A DNA stretch of 64,000 nt from Streptomyces verrucosisporus (GCF_017114865.1 NZ_JADEYH010000002.1:527330-591329), one strand, 5' to 3'; shown: positions 17,878 to 28,905, counted from the first letter of the stretch. Program-made: numbers and translations. The notes: generated from the letters alone by a model not told the origin.

Positions 17878-18393
17878 ATGAGCACCACCCGGCCGCAACC
17901 GGCGGGCGACCGCGGCCCGGAGCCGGAGGGCACAGCCGCGGCCGCAGCCGCACCGGTCGGTCAGGTGCGCGAGATGCGCCAGGTGAGAAGGCTGCGGCTG
18001 ATGGGGGCGAGCGGTGCGGTCCCCCGGGCGCGCGACTTCACCCGTCAGGCGCTTCACGACTGGGGTTGGCTGCCCGCGGCCGGTCCCGAGGAGCGTGCCG
18101 CCGCCGAAGACGTCCTGCTCGTGGTCTCCGAGCTGGTGACGAACGCCTGTCTGCACGCCGACGGGCCCGAAGAGGTGCGCATAGGCTGCGGCCCCAAACT
18201 CCTGAGGGTCGAGGTGGCCGACCGCGGCGCCGGCCTCCCCTCGCCCCGTACCCCGCACCGCCCCGGGCGGCCCGGTGGACACGGCATGTTCATCGTCCAG
18301 CGGCTCTGCCTGGACTGGGGTGTGGTGCGCCACCCGGACGGCACGGCCGGGAAGACGGTCTGGGCCGAACTGGCCGGGCCGGACGCGGACTGA
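17878..18393 (+). CDS. Anti-sigma factor, ATP-binding (RsbW/HATPase_c_2 type)
   Basis: This 171-residue serine kinase-type anti-sigma factor has a disordered N-terminal 35 residues and then a GHKL ATPase fold. The N box is VVSELVTNACLHA (83-95), the G1 box DRGAGLP (115-121), and the G2 region RPGGHGMFIVQRL (131-143). Such proteins hold a sigma factor inactive and phosphorylate the STAS antagonist on its serine. GAGGTGAAG lies before the ATG. Its partners are most likely the STAS protein and sigma factor encoded just upstream. Confidence 0.9.
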   Translation: MSTTRPQPAGDRGPEPEGTAAAAAAPVGQVREMRQVRRLRLMGASGAVPRARDFTRQALHDWGWLPAAGPEERAAAEDVLLVVSELVTNACLHADGPEEVRIGCGPKLLRVEVADRGAGLPSPRTPHRPGRPGGHGMFIVQRLCLDWGVVRHPDGTAGKTVWAELAGPDAD

Positions 18394-18529
18394 GAGCCGG
18401 GCCCGCCCCGTCGGCCGGCCTCCGCCGGAAGTACGATCCCCACCGCCGGGTCCCGCTCGGGGCCCGGTTCACTCGTGTCCGGGTACTCCCGGCGGGGGCG
18501 CGGACCACGGACGATCAGGGGTGGAGCAC

Positions 18530-19360
18530 ATGGCGGGGACGGCTGCCGCCGTACGGAGACGGGCCGGTCTGCCGGCCGCGGCGCTGGTGCTCGCCCTGAC
18601 GGTGGCGGCCTGCGGTGGTGGCGGCGGCTCCCGGGAAGCCGGTGGCACGGGACCGTCCGGTGGCGCGGGGCCGTCATCCTCCCCCGAGGGGCAGCCCGCC
18701 TCCTCCGAGGGGGAGAAGGCGGGCGGGTCCGCCGCGCGGGAGGCCGCACTCGGACGACTGGAGGCCGCCGCCTTCGAGGCGGGCGGTACGGCGGCCTCCT
18801 ACCTGGTCTCCCCGGTGACGGACGAGCCGCTGTGGGATCTCATGGAGTACCGCGCCGACCGTGCCGAGTGCCAGCCGCTGGTGAGCCTGGCCGCGGGGGC
18901 CGTCGACGACGACCCCGCGGCCGAGGTGCACCGGGAGGTGGAGCTCGACGACTTCGACGAGGACCCCATGGGCGGCCTCACGGGCCGCGGCGTCGCGGTG
19001 CAGCTGCGCTCCTACGGGCCGGGCGGAGCGGCCAGGGTGTTCTCGGCACTGCGGAAGGCGGGATCCGAGTGCGACGGCGGTTTCACGGAGGAGCGGGTGC
19101 TCGCGGAGGCCGTCTACCGGTCCGTCGAGCCGGTCGGGGCCCCCGAGGTGGGCGACGAGGCCGTGGCCTACCGGCTGCGGATCGAGGACGTGAAGGACGG
19201 GGAACTGGTCCTGACCGAGTATCTGACGGTGGTCCGCTCGGGATCGACCACGCTCTCCTTCCGGCTGGAGGCACTCTCCCCAGACGATCCGGGTCCGGTG
19301 CCGGACGACCTCGTGCGGGCCCAGTGGGAGGCGTTCGAGAAGAGCGGCGCCGGGGCCTGA
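18530..19360 (+). CDS. Secreted lipoprotein of unknown function
   Basis: The 276-residue product has a lipoprotein signal: basic start, hydrophobic run AALVLALTV and lipobox VAAC with Cys28. A glycine/serine-rich linker of about 35 residues follows, then a globular domain of about 200 residues with no motif I recognise (TAASYLVSPVTDEPLWDLM, YRADRAECQPLVSLAAG, GRGVAVQLRSYGPGGAARVFSAL). The ATG is preceded by GGAG at a short distance. An in-frame GTG nine bases upstream is possible. It converges on the POT transporter gene with a 60-base gap. The product should sit on the outer face of the membrane. Confidence 0.8.
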   Translation: MAGTAAAVRRRAGLPAAALVLALTVAACGGGGGSREAGGTGPSGGAGPSSSPEGQPASSEGEKAGGSAAREAALGRLEAAAFEAGGTAASYLVSPVTDEPLWDLMEYRADRAECQPLVSLAAGAVDDDPAAEVHREVELDDFDEDPMGGLTGRGVAVQLRSYGPGGAARVFSALRKAGSECDGGFTEERVLAEAVYRSVEPVGAPEVGDEAVAYRLRIEDVKDGELVLTEYLTVVRSGSTTLSFRLEALSPDDPGPVPDDLVRAQWEAFEKSGAGA

Positions 19361-19420
19361 ACAGCCCGTCACCGGGGTCGGCAGAGGCCCGGGAGACCCC
19401 GGGGCCGGGGCCCGGGAGCG

Positions 19421-20920
19421 CTACTTCACGCCGCCCATCAGGGCCCGGATCCGCTTCCCGGCCGTCATGAAGGCGAAGCCCGCGGCCACGGCGACCACGC
19501 CCCACATGGTGTAGTACGCCGCGTCGCCCATCGGCTCGTTGAGCTGGGTCGCCCAGCCGTTGAGGGCGTTGCCGGTGGCGGTGGCGAGGAACCACAGACC
19601 CATGATCTGGCCGACGAACTGCTTCGGGGCCAGCTTCGTCGACAGCGACAGGCCCACCGGGGACAGGCACAGCTCGCCGAGGGTCTGCAGCAGGTACACG
19701 CTCAGCAACCAGAAGACCGTGACCTTGCCGGTCTCGCTGTTCGCCGCGGCGGCGCCCGCCAGGCCCATCAGCCCGAAGGAGCCGCCGATGAGCAGCATCG
19801 CCAGGGCGAACTTCATCGGGGCGCCGGGCTCGCGGTCGCGCTTGGCCAGCCACACCCACATGGTCGCGAAGAGCGGTGCCAGAACGATGATCATGACCGG
19901 GTTGACCGACTGGAACCACGAGGCCGGGAACTCCCAGCCGCCGATCATGCGGTCGGTGTCGTTGTTCGCGAAGATCGTCAGCAGCGAGCCGGACTGGTCG
20001 TAGATCATCCAGAACAGCACGGCGGTGACGAAGAACCACACGAACGCCTTGACGCGCGGGCGGTCCTGCTCGGTCAGCTCCGGGTTCCGGTACATCGAGG
20101 CGAAGTACAGGACGGGGACGACGACGCCGAGGACGGCCAGGAAGTTGACGATGTGCTCGATGTCGTACGTGCCCAGCGCCAGGTCCGCCAGCAGCGCCGC
20201 GGCGGCCAGACCGGTCCACAGCGCCACCTTGCGCAGCACCGCGCGCTTCTCCTCCGGCGTGGCCGGAGTACCGGGGCGGCGGCCCACATCGCCGAGGTAG
20301 CGGCCGCCCAGGACGTACTGGATCACGGCCAGCGTCATGCCGACGCCGGCGACGGCGAAGCCCAGGTGCCAGTCGACGTTCTCGCCGAGGTAGCCGACCA
20401 CCAGCGGCGCGAACATGGCGCCGATGTTGATCGACATGTAGAAGATCGTGAAGCCGGCGTCGCGGCGGGCGCTGGACTGGCCCTCGTAGAGGCCGCCGAC
20501 CATCGCGGAGATGTTCGGCTTGAGCAGGCCGGTGCCGACCGCGATCAGGCCGAGCCCGACGAAGAACGCCACATCGGACGGGATCGCCAGCGTGTAGTGG
20601 CCCAGTGCGATGACGATGCCGCCGACCAGGACCGCCTTGCGTGCCCCCCACAGGCGGTCGGCGACCCAGCCGCCGGGCATGGCGGCCATGTAGACGACGG
20701 CGTTGTAGACGCCGTAGATCGCCGCGGCGAGGGCCTCACGGCCCGCGAGGGGGCCTTCGAGTACGCCCGCGATCAGATAGAGGACGAGGATGGCGCGCAT
20801 TCCGTACCAGGAGAAGCGCTCCCACATCTCCGTCATGAAGAGTGTGGCCAGACCGCGGGGGTGGCCGAAGAAGGTCTTGTCGGTGCTGCCGACGGAGTCC
20901 TTCGTCAGGCTGGACGCCAT
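19421..20920 (-). CDS. Proton-dependent oligopeptide transporter (POT/PTR family)
   Basis: This 499-residue major facilitator protein with about 14 helices imports di- or tripeptides with protons. The family's E-x2-E-R motif is present as EMWERF (Glu31, Glu34, Arg35) in helix 1. The PTR2 signature region DAGFTIFYMSINIGAMFAPLVVGYLGE is also present. The C-terminal helices include LWFLATATGNALNGW. The ATG has AAGGA about ten bases upstream. It is apparently monocistronic, and the 420-base spacer upstream separates it from a two-component operon on the other strand. Confidence 0.92.
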   Translation of the reverse strand: MASSLTKDSVGSTDKTFFGHPRGLATLFMTEMWERFSWYGMRAILVLYLIAGVLEGPLAGREALAAAIYGVYNAVVYMAAMPGGWVADRLWGARKAVLVGGIVIALGHYTLAIPSDVAFFVGLGLIAVGTGLLKPNISAMVGGLYEGQSSARRDAGFTIFYMSINIGAMFAPLVVGYLGENVDWHLGFAVAGVGMTLAVIQYVLGGRYLGDVGRRPGTPATPEEKRAVLRKVALWTGLAAAALLADLALGTYDIEHIVNFLAVLGVVVPVLYFASMYRNPELTEQDRPRVKAFVWFFVTAVLFWMIYDQSGSLLTIFANNDTDRMIGGWEFPASWFQSVNPVMIIVLAPLFATMWVWLAKRDREPGAPMKFALAMLLIGGSFGLMGLAGAAAANSETGKVTVFWLLSVYLLQTLGELCLSPVGLSLSTKLAPKQFVGQIMGLWFLATATGNALNGWATQLNEPMGDAAYYTMWGVVAVAAGFAFMTAGKRIRALMGGVK

Positions 20921-21340
20921 GGTGGTGGTTCCTTGCTCGGTCGGGACGCGCGCGATGTGGTGCGCACGCGCCCGGGCGGGTGGGTCGGCCCGGCTCCGCG
21001 CCCCCGTCCGCGCGTGCCTGTCACCGGCCGACAGTTCCTGCGGCGTCGCCGCGCGTCCGGGCCCCTGCGGGCCACGGACGGACCGGCTCTCCGGGACGGC
21101 CCCGCGTACGGGGTGTGTACGGTGGGTTCCTCGGTGGCGGGCCCCGGCGCATCACCGCGCCGAGGGCCACCGGATTCCGGACGGCGCCTCGGCCAGAGTA
21201 CGACACCGCCTCCCGCGCGACCGGCCGGTGACGGGCGGCGAGAGGCGCATGTCACACGCCCTCCCGGGAACCGGGGGCGGCGCCGCCCGGGTTCCCGGCG
21301 ACCCCTCCGGGCCCGCCGGGGCGAGGTCTACCATCAGGCC
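20921..21340. other. Divergent intergenic region between the POT gene and the response regulator gene
   Basis: I see no gene here. The region must hold promoters for both sides; only the -10 at its right edge is identified. The rest is GC-rich without strong dyads. Confidence 0.5.
21329..21334 (+). promoter_or_regulatory. Candidate -10 element for the leaderless response regulator gene
   Basis: TACCAT fits TAnnnT and lies exactly six bases before the ATG at 21341. No ribosome binding site is present. Confidence 0.5.
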
Positions 21341-22018
21341 ATGACCCGAGTACTGCTCGCCGAGGATGACGCCTCCATCTCGGAGCCGCTGGCCCGAGCC
21401 CTGCGCCGCGAAGGGTACGAGGTCGAGGTGCGCCAGGACGGCCCCGGCGCACTCGACGCCGGCCAGCACGGCGACATCGACCTGGTCGTGCTCGACCTCG
21501 GCCTGCCCGGTATGGACGGACTGGAGGTCTGCCGCCGACTGCGCAACGAGGGGCACACCTTCCCCGTCCTGGTGCTGACCGCGCGCGCCGACGAGGTGGA
21601 CACCGTCGTCGGCCTGGACGCGGGCGCCGACGACTACGTCACCAAGCCGTTCCGGCTGGCCGAGCTGCTCGCCCGGGTGCGGGCCCTGCTGCGGCGGGGC
21701 GCCGTCGAGCCCGTGCAGCCCGCGGCCACCCACGGGGTGCGCATCGACGTCGAGTCGCACCGGGCGTGGATGGGGGACGAGGAGCTGCAGCTCACGGCGA
21801 AGGAATTCGACCTGCTGCGGGTGCTGGTGCGCGACGCCGGCCGCGTGGTCACCCGCGACCAGCTGATGCGCGAGGTGTGGGACACCACCTGGTGGTCGTC
21901 CACGAAGACCCTCGACATGCACATCTCCTGGCTGCGCAAGAAGCTCGGCGACGACGCGGCCAACCCCCGCTACATCGCCACGGTCCGCGGGGTCGGCTTC
22001 CGCTTCGAGAAGGACTGA
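21341..22018 (+). CDS. OmpR-family response regulator
   Basis: This 225-residue DNA-binding regulator has a receiver domain at 1-120 with acidic DD at 9-10, phospho-acceptor Asp52 in VVLDLGLPGMDG, Thr80 in VLTAR and Lys102 in YVTKPF. A winged-helix output domain covers about 130-224 (LTAKEFDLLRVLVRDAGRVV, TKTLDMHISWLRKKLGD, VRGVGFRFEKD). The histidine kinase gene follows after 97 bases, so the two form a two-component pair. The stimulus and regulon cannot be read here. The gene is probably leaderless, with a -10 six bases before the ATG. Confidence 0.95.
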   Translation: MTRVLLAEDDASISEPLARALRREGYEVEVRQDGPGALDAGQHGDIDLVVLDLGLPGMDGLEVCRRLRNEGHTFPVLVLTARADEVDTVVGLDAGADDYVTKPFRLAELLARVRALLRRGAVEPVQPAATHGVRIDVESHRAWMGDEELQLTAKEFDLLRVLVRDAGRVVTRDQLMREVWDTTWWSSTKTLDMHISWLRKKLGDDAANPRYIATVRGVGFRFEKD

Positions 22019-22115
22019 CGGCGGCCCGGGCCCGCACGGACCCGCACGGGCCCGCCGAAGACACCGCGAGGACACCGCGAAGACCGCAGCGACACCATGA
22101 AGGGCCGGCGCCGCC

Positions 22116-23456
22116 ATGCGCAGACGTCTGATCAACTCCACGCTGGCCGTGGTCCTCGTCGTGATCGCGGTCTTCGGGGTCTCCCTGGTGATCGTCGAGA
22201 CCCGCACCATCGAGGAGAGCGCCCACGAGAGCGTCCGCTCCGACGCCGCGCGGCTGGTCTCGGTCGTCGAGAGCCGCCTGGTCGCCGAGGAGAGCGTGAC
22301 CGTCGCCTCCATGCGCTCCCAGGTCCCCCACGACCGCCATGTCCGCATCGAGCTGCCCGGGCAGCCGCCCATCGAGCTGGGCGAGCGCCCCGGCGAGGGC
22401 GCCATCGAGGGGCGCGCCACCGAGCCGGGCGGCGTCACCGTCACCGTCCGGCAGGACGATGACCGGGTCCGCGAGGAGGTGGGCCGCACCCTGCTGATCA
22501 TCCTGGCGGTGGCGCTGCTGGCGGTGATAGCGGCGGTTCTGCTGGCGGTGCAGCAGGCCCGCCGTGTCGCGGCCCCCCTCACCGACCTCGCCGAGACCGC
22601 CGAGCGCCTCGGCTCCGGTGACCCCCGCCCCCGCCACCGGCGCTACGGCGTGCCCGAGCTGGACCGGGTGGCGGACGTGCTGGACGCCAGCGCCGAGCGG
22701 ATCGCCCGGATGCTCACCGCCGAGCGGCGGCTGGCCGCGGACGCCTCCCACCAGCTGCGCACCCCCCTGACCGCGCTGTCCATGCGGCTGGAGGAGATCG
22801 TCGCGGCGGCCGACGCCATCGAGACCGCCGGCACCACGGACACCCGGAGCACCACGGACACCCGGAGCACCACCGGCACCACCGGCGCCGACAGGGCGGC
22901 CGCCTCCACCATCCGGGAGGAGGCGCTGGTCGGCCTCGCCCAGGTGGAGCGGTTGACCGACGTGGTGCAGCGGCTGCTGACCAACTCGCGCGACCCCCGC
23001 TCGGGCTCCGCGGTGGGCTTCGACCTGGACGAGGTGGTCAAGCAGCAGATCGAGGAGTGGCGCCCGGCGTACCGCAAGGCGGGCCGGGCCGTCGTCCACT
23101 CCGGCCGCCAGGGCCTGCGGGCGGTGGGCACCCCGGGGGCGGTGGCCCAGGTACTGGCCACGCTCATCGAGAACGCCCTGATGCACGGTGGCGGCGCGGT
23201 GGCCCTGCGTACCCGGATCGCCGGGAACCAGGTGGTGGTCGAGGTGACGGACGAGGGGCCGGGAGTCGATCCGGAGCTGGGGGCGAGGGTCTTCGAGCGC
23301 ACGGTCAGCGGGCGCAACTCCACGGGCCTGGGGCTGGCCGTCGCCCGCGACCTGGCGGAGGCCGACGGAGGGCGCCTGGAGCTACTTCAGCAGCGCCCGC
23401 CGGTCTTCGCGCTCTTCCTCAGCCGTGAGGCCGACGAGCCGTCGGCGGGGGATTGA
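22116..23456 (+). CDS. Sensor histidine kinase
   Basis: The 446-residue membrane kinase has two helices (about 8-28 and 125-147) around a short extracytoplasmic sensor of about 95 residues. HAMP-like sequence follows, then a HisKA domain with His212 in DASHQLRTPLTAL, and an ATPase domain with N box ENALMHGGG, G1 DEGPGVD and G2 NSTGLGLAV. The linker after HisKA helix 1 carries a threonine-rich insert encoded by a direct repeat. The 3' end overlaps the opposing GtrA gene by 75 bases. It is paired with the response regulator just upstream. Confidence 0.94.
   Translation: MRRRLINSTLAVVLVVIAVFGVSLVIVETRTIEESAHESVRSDAARLVSVVESRLVAEESVTVASMRSQVPHDRHVRIELPGQPPIELGERPGEGAIEGRATEPGGVTVTVRQDDDRVREEVGRTLLIILAVALLAVIAAVLLAVQQARRVAAPLTDLAETAERLGSGDPRPRHRRYGVPELDRVADVLDASAERIARMLTAERRLAADASHQLRTPLTALSMRLEEIVAAADAIETAGTTDTRSTTDTRSTTGTTGADRAAASTIREEALVGLAQVERLTDVVQRLLTNSRDPRSGSAVGFDLDEVVKQQIEEWRPAYRKAGRAVVHSGRQGLRAVGTPGAVAQVLATLIENALMHGGGAVALRTRIAGNQVVVEVTDEGPGVDPELGARVFERTVSGRNSTGLGLAVARDLAEADGGRLELLQQRPPVFALFLSREADEPSAGD
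22833..22868 (+). repeat. Exact 18-base tandem duplication within the histidine kinase gene
   Basis: Two identical 18-base units (22833-22850 and 22851-22868) encode the repeated hexapeptide TTDTRS in the dimerisation-domain region. A partial third unit follows. Confidence 0.85.
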
Positions 23457-23924
23457 CGCGGTGCGCCCCTCGCGGCCACCGGGGGCCCGCCGCTCCCCGC
23501 GGAAGACCCAGGTGCGGTACGCCCAGAAGCGGAAGACCGTGGCGACGCCGAGGCCGACGACGTTCCTGGCGATGTTGTCGGCCAGCGGCGAGGTCAGGTC
23601 CAGCCCGTAGTGCGAGACGGCCAGCGCGCCGTTCTCGATCACCAGGCCTATGCCGCTGAACAGCGTGAACAGGCCGGCCTCGCGGTGCATCCGGCTCTTG
23701 TCGGTGTGCCGGTAGGTCCAGTAGCGGTTGCCCAGGTAGTTGGTCCCGATGGCGACCGCGGTCGCCATCACCCCCGAGCGCACCGGGGCCAGGCCCAGGC
23801 CGTGGACGCAGAGGTTGAAGACGGCCACGTTGACGAGGAAGCCGAAGGCCCCCACCGTGCCGAACTTCGCCAGCTCACGCCGTAGCCGCAGCAGCCTGGA
23901 GCGCAGTGCGCGCCGTTCACCCAT
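23382..23924 (-). CDS. GtrA family membrane protein
   Basis: This 180-residue protein has four predicted helices: KFGTVGAFGFLVNVAVFNLC, GVMATAVAIGTNYLGNRYWTY, FTLFSGIGLVIENGALAVS and NIARNVVGLGVATVFRFWAYRTWVF. The N-terminal F-x-x-VG-x-x-x-x-x-V-x-x and the NY-x-x-x-R-x-W-T/V-F pattern, repeated in helices 2 and 4, are GtrA hallmarks. Members help move lipid-linked sugars such as undecaprenyl-phosphate-glucose across the membrane. The C-terminal 35 residues are charged, and their coding sequence overlaps the kinase gene on the other strand. It is divergent from purK. Confidence 0.88.
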   Translation of the reverse strand: MGERRALRSRLLRLRRELAKFGTVGAFGFLVNVAVFNLCVHGLGLAPVRSGVMATAVAIGTNYLGNRYWTYRHTDKSRMHREAGLFTLFSGIGLVIENGALAVSHYGLDLTSPLADNIARNVVGLGVATVFRFWAYRTWVFRGERRAPGGREGRTASIPRRRLVGLTAEEEREDRRALLK

Positions 23925-24044
23925 AGTGATCCACTCGCCCCGTTCTCTCGGCTCTCGCGCGGCCCCGCGGGGCCCGCCGTCGCGTCCCGGTCCGCCATGC
24001 TAGTCACGGCCCCGTACCGCGCCGGGTACCCGCCGTCCGGCCGA

Positions 24045-24050
24045 TAGGCT
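24045..24050 (+). promoter_or_regulatory. Candidate -10 element for leaderless purK
   Basis: TAGGCT fits TAnnnT and lies exactly six bases before the GTG at 24057. No ribosome binding site is visible. Confidence 0.55.
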
Positions 24051-24056
24051 ACGGAC

Positions 24057-25226
24057 GTGACATTTCCTGTGATCGGCATGGTCGGCGGCGGGCAGCTCGC
24101 GCGGATGACGCACGAGGCGGGCATCCCCCTCGGCATCAGGTTCAAGCTGCTCAGTGACACCCCGCAGGACTCCGCGGCCCAGGTGGTCCGCGACGTGGTC
24201 GTCGGCGACTACCGCGATCTGGACACCCTGCGCGACTTCGCCCGCGGCTGCGACGTGATCACGTTCGACCACGAGCATGTGCCCACCGAGCATCTGCGCG
24301 CCCTGGAGGCTGAGGGCATCCCGGTACGGCCCGGGCCCGACGCGCTGGTGCACGCGCAGGACAAGGGCGTGATGCGGGCGCGGCTGAGCGAGATCGGCAT
24401 CCCCTGCCCCCGGCACCGGATCGTGGCGGATCCGGCCGACGTCGCGCGGTTCGCGCGGGAAGGAGCCGCGCGGGAAGGGGCCGCGCGGGAAGAGGAGGGC
24501 CGGCCGGTCGTCCTCAAGACCGTCCGCGGCGGCTACGACGGCAAGGGTGTGTGGGTGGTGTCCTCCGAGGCCGAGGCCGCCGAGCCGTTCCGGGCGGGCG
24601 TGCCGGTGCTGGCCGAGGAGAAGGTGGACTACGTCCGCGAGCTCGCCGCCAACGTGGTGCGCTCCCCGCACGGCCAGGCCGTGGCCTATCCGGTGGTGGA
24701 GTCGATCCAGGTGGACGGGGTGTGCGACACGGTGATCGCCCCGGCCCCCGGCCTGTCGCCGGAACTGTCCGCCCACGCCCAGGAGATGGCGCTGACGATC
24801 GCGCGGGAACTGGGTGTGATCGGGCACCTGGCGGTGGAGCTGTTCGAGACCCGTGACGGCCGCGTCCTGGTCAACGAGCTGGCCATGCGCCCGCACAACA
24901 GCGGTCACTGGACCCAGGACGGCGCGGTCACCTCCCAGTTCGCCAACCACCTGCGGGCCGTGCTCGACCTGCCGCTGGGCGACCCGCGTCCCCGCGCGCC
25001 GTGGACGGTGATGGCCAACGTGCTCGGCGGCGACTACCCCGACATGTACCAGGGCTATCTGCACTGCATGGCCCGCGATCCGCGGCTGAAGATCCACATG
25101 TACGGCAAGGACGTGAAGCCCGGCCGCAAGGTCGGCCACGTCAACACCTACGGCGACGACCTGGCGGACGTACGCGAGCGCGCCGCCCACGCCGCCGCCT
25201 ATCTGCGAGGGACCATCACCGAATGA
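24057..25226 (+). CDS. purK: N5-carboxyaminoimidazole ribonucleotide synthase
   Basis: PurK uses ATP and bicarbonate to make N5-CAIR from aminoimidazole ribonucleotide in purine synthesis. The 389-residue ATP-grasp protein starts with the pre-ATP-grasp motif [12 protein letters not shown]. Next come [15 protein letters not shown], the lysine-containing [33 protein letters not shown] contacts (here [16 protein letters not shown]), and the ATP/Mg motif [16 protein letters not shown] (here [16 protein letters not shown]). A short insert of charged repeats ([16 protein letters not shown]) lies between strands. The stop overlaps the purE ATG (ATGA), so the pair is translationally coupled. Confidence 0.97.
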   Translation: MTFPVIGMVGGGQLARMTHEAGIPLGIRFKLLSDTPQDSAAQVVRDVVVGDYRDLDTLRDFARGCDVITFDHEHVPTEHLRALEAEGIPVRPGPDALVHAQDKGVMRARLSEIGIPCPRHRIVADPADVARFAREGAAREGAAREEEGRPVVLKTVRGGYDGKGVWVVSSEAEAAEPFRAGVPVLAEEKVDYVRELAANVVRSPHGQAVAYPVVESIQVDGVCDTVIAPAPGLSPELSAHAQEMALTIARELGVIGHLAVELFETRDGRVLVNELAMRPHNSGHWTQDGAVTSQFANHLRAVLDLPLGDPRPRAPWTVMANVLGGDYPDMYQGYLHCMARDPRLKIHMYGKDVKPGRKVGHVNTYGDDLADVRERAAHAAAYLRGTITE

Positions 25227-25768
25227 GCAACGCCCCCAGCCCCGCCCCCGTCGTGGGGATCGTCATGGGATCCGACTCGGACTGGCCCGTCATGGAGGCC
25301 GCGGCCGAGGCCCTGGACGAGTTCGAGGTCCCCTACGAGGTCGACGTCGTCTCCGCCCACCGCATGCCGCACGAGATGATCGCCTACGGCGACGAGGCGG
25401 CCGGACGCGGGCTGAAGGCGGTCATCGCCGGTGCCGGGGGAGCCGCCCATCTGCCGGGCATGCTCGCCTCCGTCACCCCGCTGCCGGTGATCGGCGTCCC
25501 CGTGCCGCTTCGGCACCTGGACGGCATGGACTCCCTGCTGTCCATCGTCCAGATGCCCGCCGGGGTCCCGGTCGCCACGGTCTCGGTCGGCGGCGCGCGC
25601 AACGCGGGCCTGCTGGCGGTCCGCGTCCTTGCGGCCCACGACGAGGAGCTGCGCGAGCGCATGGAGCGGTTCCAGGCGGAGCTGAAGGACCAGGCGCGGG
25701 AGAAGGGGCGGCGGCTGCGGGGCAAGGTCGCCGCGGGCGGCGCCGGTTTCGGCTTCGGAGGCAGGTGA
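25223..25768 (+). CDS. purE: N5-carboxyaminoimidazole ribonucleotide mutase
   Basis: PurE moves the carboxylate of N5-CAIR to give CAIR. The 181-residue class I enzyme shows [14 protein letters not shown] at 11-24, the catalytic His46 in [19 protein letters not shown], and [29 protein letters not shown]. The C-terminal tail of 30 residues is charged then glycine-rich, beyond the core fold. The start overlaps purK. The dipeptidase ATG lies only two bases after the stop, so all three genes are one operon. Confidence 0.97.
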   Translation: MSNAPSPAPVVGIVMGSDSDWPVMEAAAEALDEFEVPYEVDVVSAHRMPHEMIAYGDEAAGRGLKAVIAGAGGAAHLPGMLASVTPLPVIGVPVPLRHLDGMDSLLSIVQMPAGVPVATVSVGGARNAGLLAVRVLAAHDEELRERMERFQAELKDQAREKGRRLRGKVAAGGAGFGFGGR

Positions 25769-25769
25769 G

Positions 25770-26966
25770 ATGGGTCACTCCGCCGAGCTGCTGGCGCGGG
25801 CCAGGGAGCTGCTGGAGGCCCACCCCGTCGCCGACGGCCACAACGACCTGCCCTGGGCGCTGCGCGAGCAGGTGGCCTACGACCTGGACCGGCGCGACAT
25901 CGCCGGCGACCAGTCGGCCCATCTGCACACCGACATCCCGCGGCTGCGCGCGGGCGGGGTGGGCGCGCAGTTCTGGTCGGTCTACGTGCGCACCGATCTG
26001 ACGGGCGACGCCGCCGTCAGCGCCTGCCTGGAGCAGATCGACGTGGTGCGGCGGCTGGCCGACCGCCACCCGGCCGACCTCAGGCTCGCCCTCACCGCCG
26101 ACGACATGGAGGCGGCCCGCGCCGAGGGCCGCATCGCCTCCCTGATGGGCGCCGAGGGCGGCCACTCCATCAACAACTCCCTGGCCACGCTGCGCGCCCT
26201 GTACCGGCTGGGCGTGCGCTACATGACGCTCACCCACAACGACACCATCGACTGGGCGGACTCGGCCACCGACACCCCGCGCCACGACGGCCTGACCCGC
26301 TTCGGGGAGGAGGTCGTGCGGGAGATGAACCGGCTGGGGATGCTGGTGGACCTCTCCCATGTGGCGCCCGCCACCATGCGCGACGCCCTGCGCGTGACGA
26401 CGGCGCCGGTGGTCTTCTCGCACTCCTCGGCCCGCGCGGTGTGCGACCACCCGCGCAACATCCCCGACGACGTGCTGGAGCGGCTTCCGGTCAACGGCGG
26501 TGTGGCGATGGCCACATTCGTGCCGAAGTTCGTGCTGCCCGCCGCCGTCGCCTGGACCGAGGCCGCCGACGAGAACATGCGCGCCCACGGCCTCCACCCC
26601 CTGGACGGCACCGAGAGGGGCCTGGCGGTCCAGCGCGCCTACGAGGAGGCCAATCCGCGCCCGGTCGCCACGGCGGCGACGGTCGCCGACCACCTGGACC
26701 ACATGCGCGAGGCCGCGGGCATCGACCACATCGGCATCGGCGGCGACTTCGACGGAACGGCCTTCACTCCGTCCGGTTTGAGCGATGTGTCCGGATATCC
26801 GTATCTGGTGGCCGAGTTGCTGGACCGCCGCTGGTCCGAGGCCGACCTCGCCAAGCTCACCTGGCGGAACGCGGTGCGCGTGCTCCGCGACGCGGAGGCG
26901 GTCGCCCGCCACGAGCGGACCAGGCGCGGCCCGTCCATCGCCACCATCGGACAGCTCGACGGGTAG
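25770..26966 (+). CDS. Membrane dipeptidase family (M19) metallopeptidase
   Basis: This 398-residue renal-dipeptidase-type enzyme hydrolyses dipeptides. Zinc ligands sit in DGHNDLPW (His24, Asp26), the bridging glutamate in MGAEGGHSI, and the histidines in [10 protein letters not shown] and [16 protein letters not shown] is the late aspartate block. There is no signal peptide despite the family name, so it is probably cytoplasmic. GGAG stands eight bases before the ATG. It is the third gene of the purK-purE operon, and a role in peptide or amino-acid salvage is only a guess. Confidence 0.92.
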   Translation: MGHSAELLARARELLEAHPVADGHNDLPWALREQVAYDLDRRDIAGDQSAHLHTDIPRLRAGGVGAQFWSVYVRTDLTGDAAVSACLEQIDVVRRLADRHPADLRLALTADDMEAARAEGRIASLMGAEGGHSINNSLATLRALYRLGVRYMTLTHNDTIDWADSATDTPRHDGLTRFGEEVVREMNRLGMLVDLSHVAPATMRDALRVTTAPVVFSHSSARAVCDHPRNIPDDVLERLPVNGGVAMATFVPKFVLPAAVAWTEAADENMRAHGLHPLDGTERGLAVQRAYEEANPRPVATAATVADHLDHMREAAGIDHIGIGGDFDGTAFTPSGLSDVSGYPYLVAELLDRRWSEADLAKLTWRNAVRVLRDAEAVARHERTRRGPSIATIGQLDG

Positions 26967-26978
26967 TCCCCGGAGCCC

Positions 26979-27041
26979 CTCGTGATTCAACTCACGAGCC
27001 GGCCCTCCCCGGTGCGTCGCTCTGCGTGCCGGAGGAGGGCC
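26979..27041 (+). terminator. Two consecutive hairpins ending the purK operon
   Basis: CTCGTGA and TCACGAG (26979-26985 and 26992-26998) form a seven-base stem with a six-base loop 12 bases past the stop. GGCCCTCC and GGAGGGCC (27001-27008 and 27034-27041) form a second. Confidence 0.65.
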
Positions 27042-27186
27042 TTCTGCGTTATCCGCCCAGGTAGCGGAGAGAAGTGACAACGCGTCAGATGCTGATGCCG
27101 CCACTCTTCGAGAGGTGAACGCAGCGGACAGTGATGGTCGGACGATCATCAAAGCCTTCGAAACGGGCGTCCTGTGACCCATCGGC

Positions 27187-27216
27187 TTGTATCGGCGGAA
27201 ACGATATGCCTACCGT
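27187..27216 (+). promoter_or_regulatory. Candidate promoter of the riboswitch-hydrolase transcript
   Basis: TTGTAT (27187-27192), an 18-base spacer and TACCGT (27211-27216) give a plausible vegetative promoter. Transcription would begin near 27223, just before the riboswitch. Confidence 0.45.
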
Positions 27217-27246
27217 TCTGGCCGCGCCGTACGAATGTGCGGCGGC

Positions 27247-28786
<1,540 letters not shown>

Positions 28787-28813
28787 GGGTCCTGACCCTC
28801 ACCGGCCCGGTCA

Positions 28814-28905
28814 CCCGGGTCCGGCCCCCTGGCCGGACCCGGGACCGGATCCGGACGAGAGGCGGGCGGGGCAGGGGTGTTCGCACCCCTGCCCCGCCCG
28901 CCTCT
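28814..28905 (+). terminator. Double terminator after the wall hydrolase gene
   Basis: The first stem is 13 perfect base pairs (28814-28826 against 28831-28843). The second is 22 perfect base pairs (28858-28879 against 28884-28905) closed by a TTCG tetraloop. It separates this gene from the opposing VOC gene. Confidence 0.85.
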
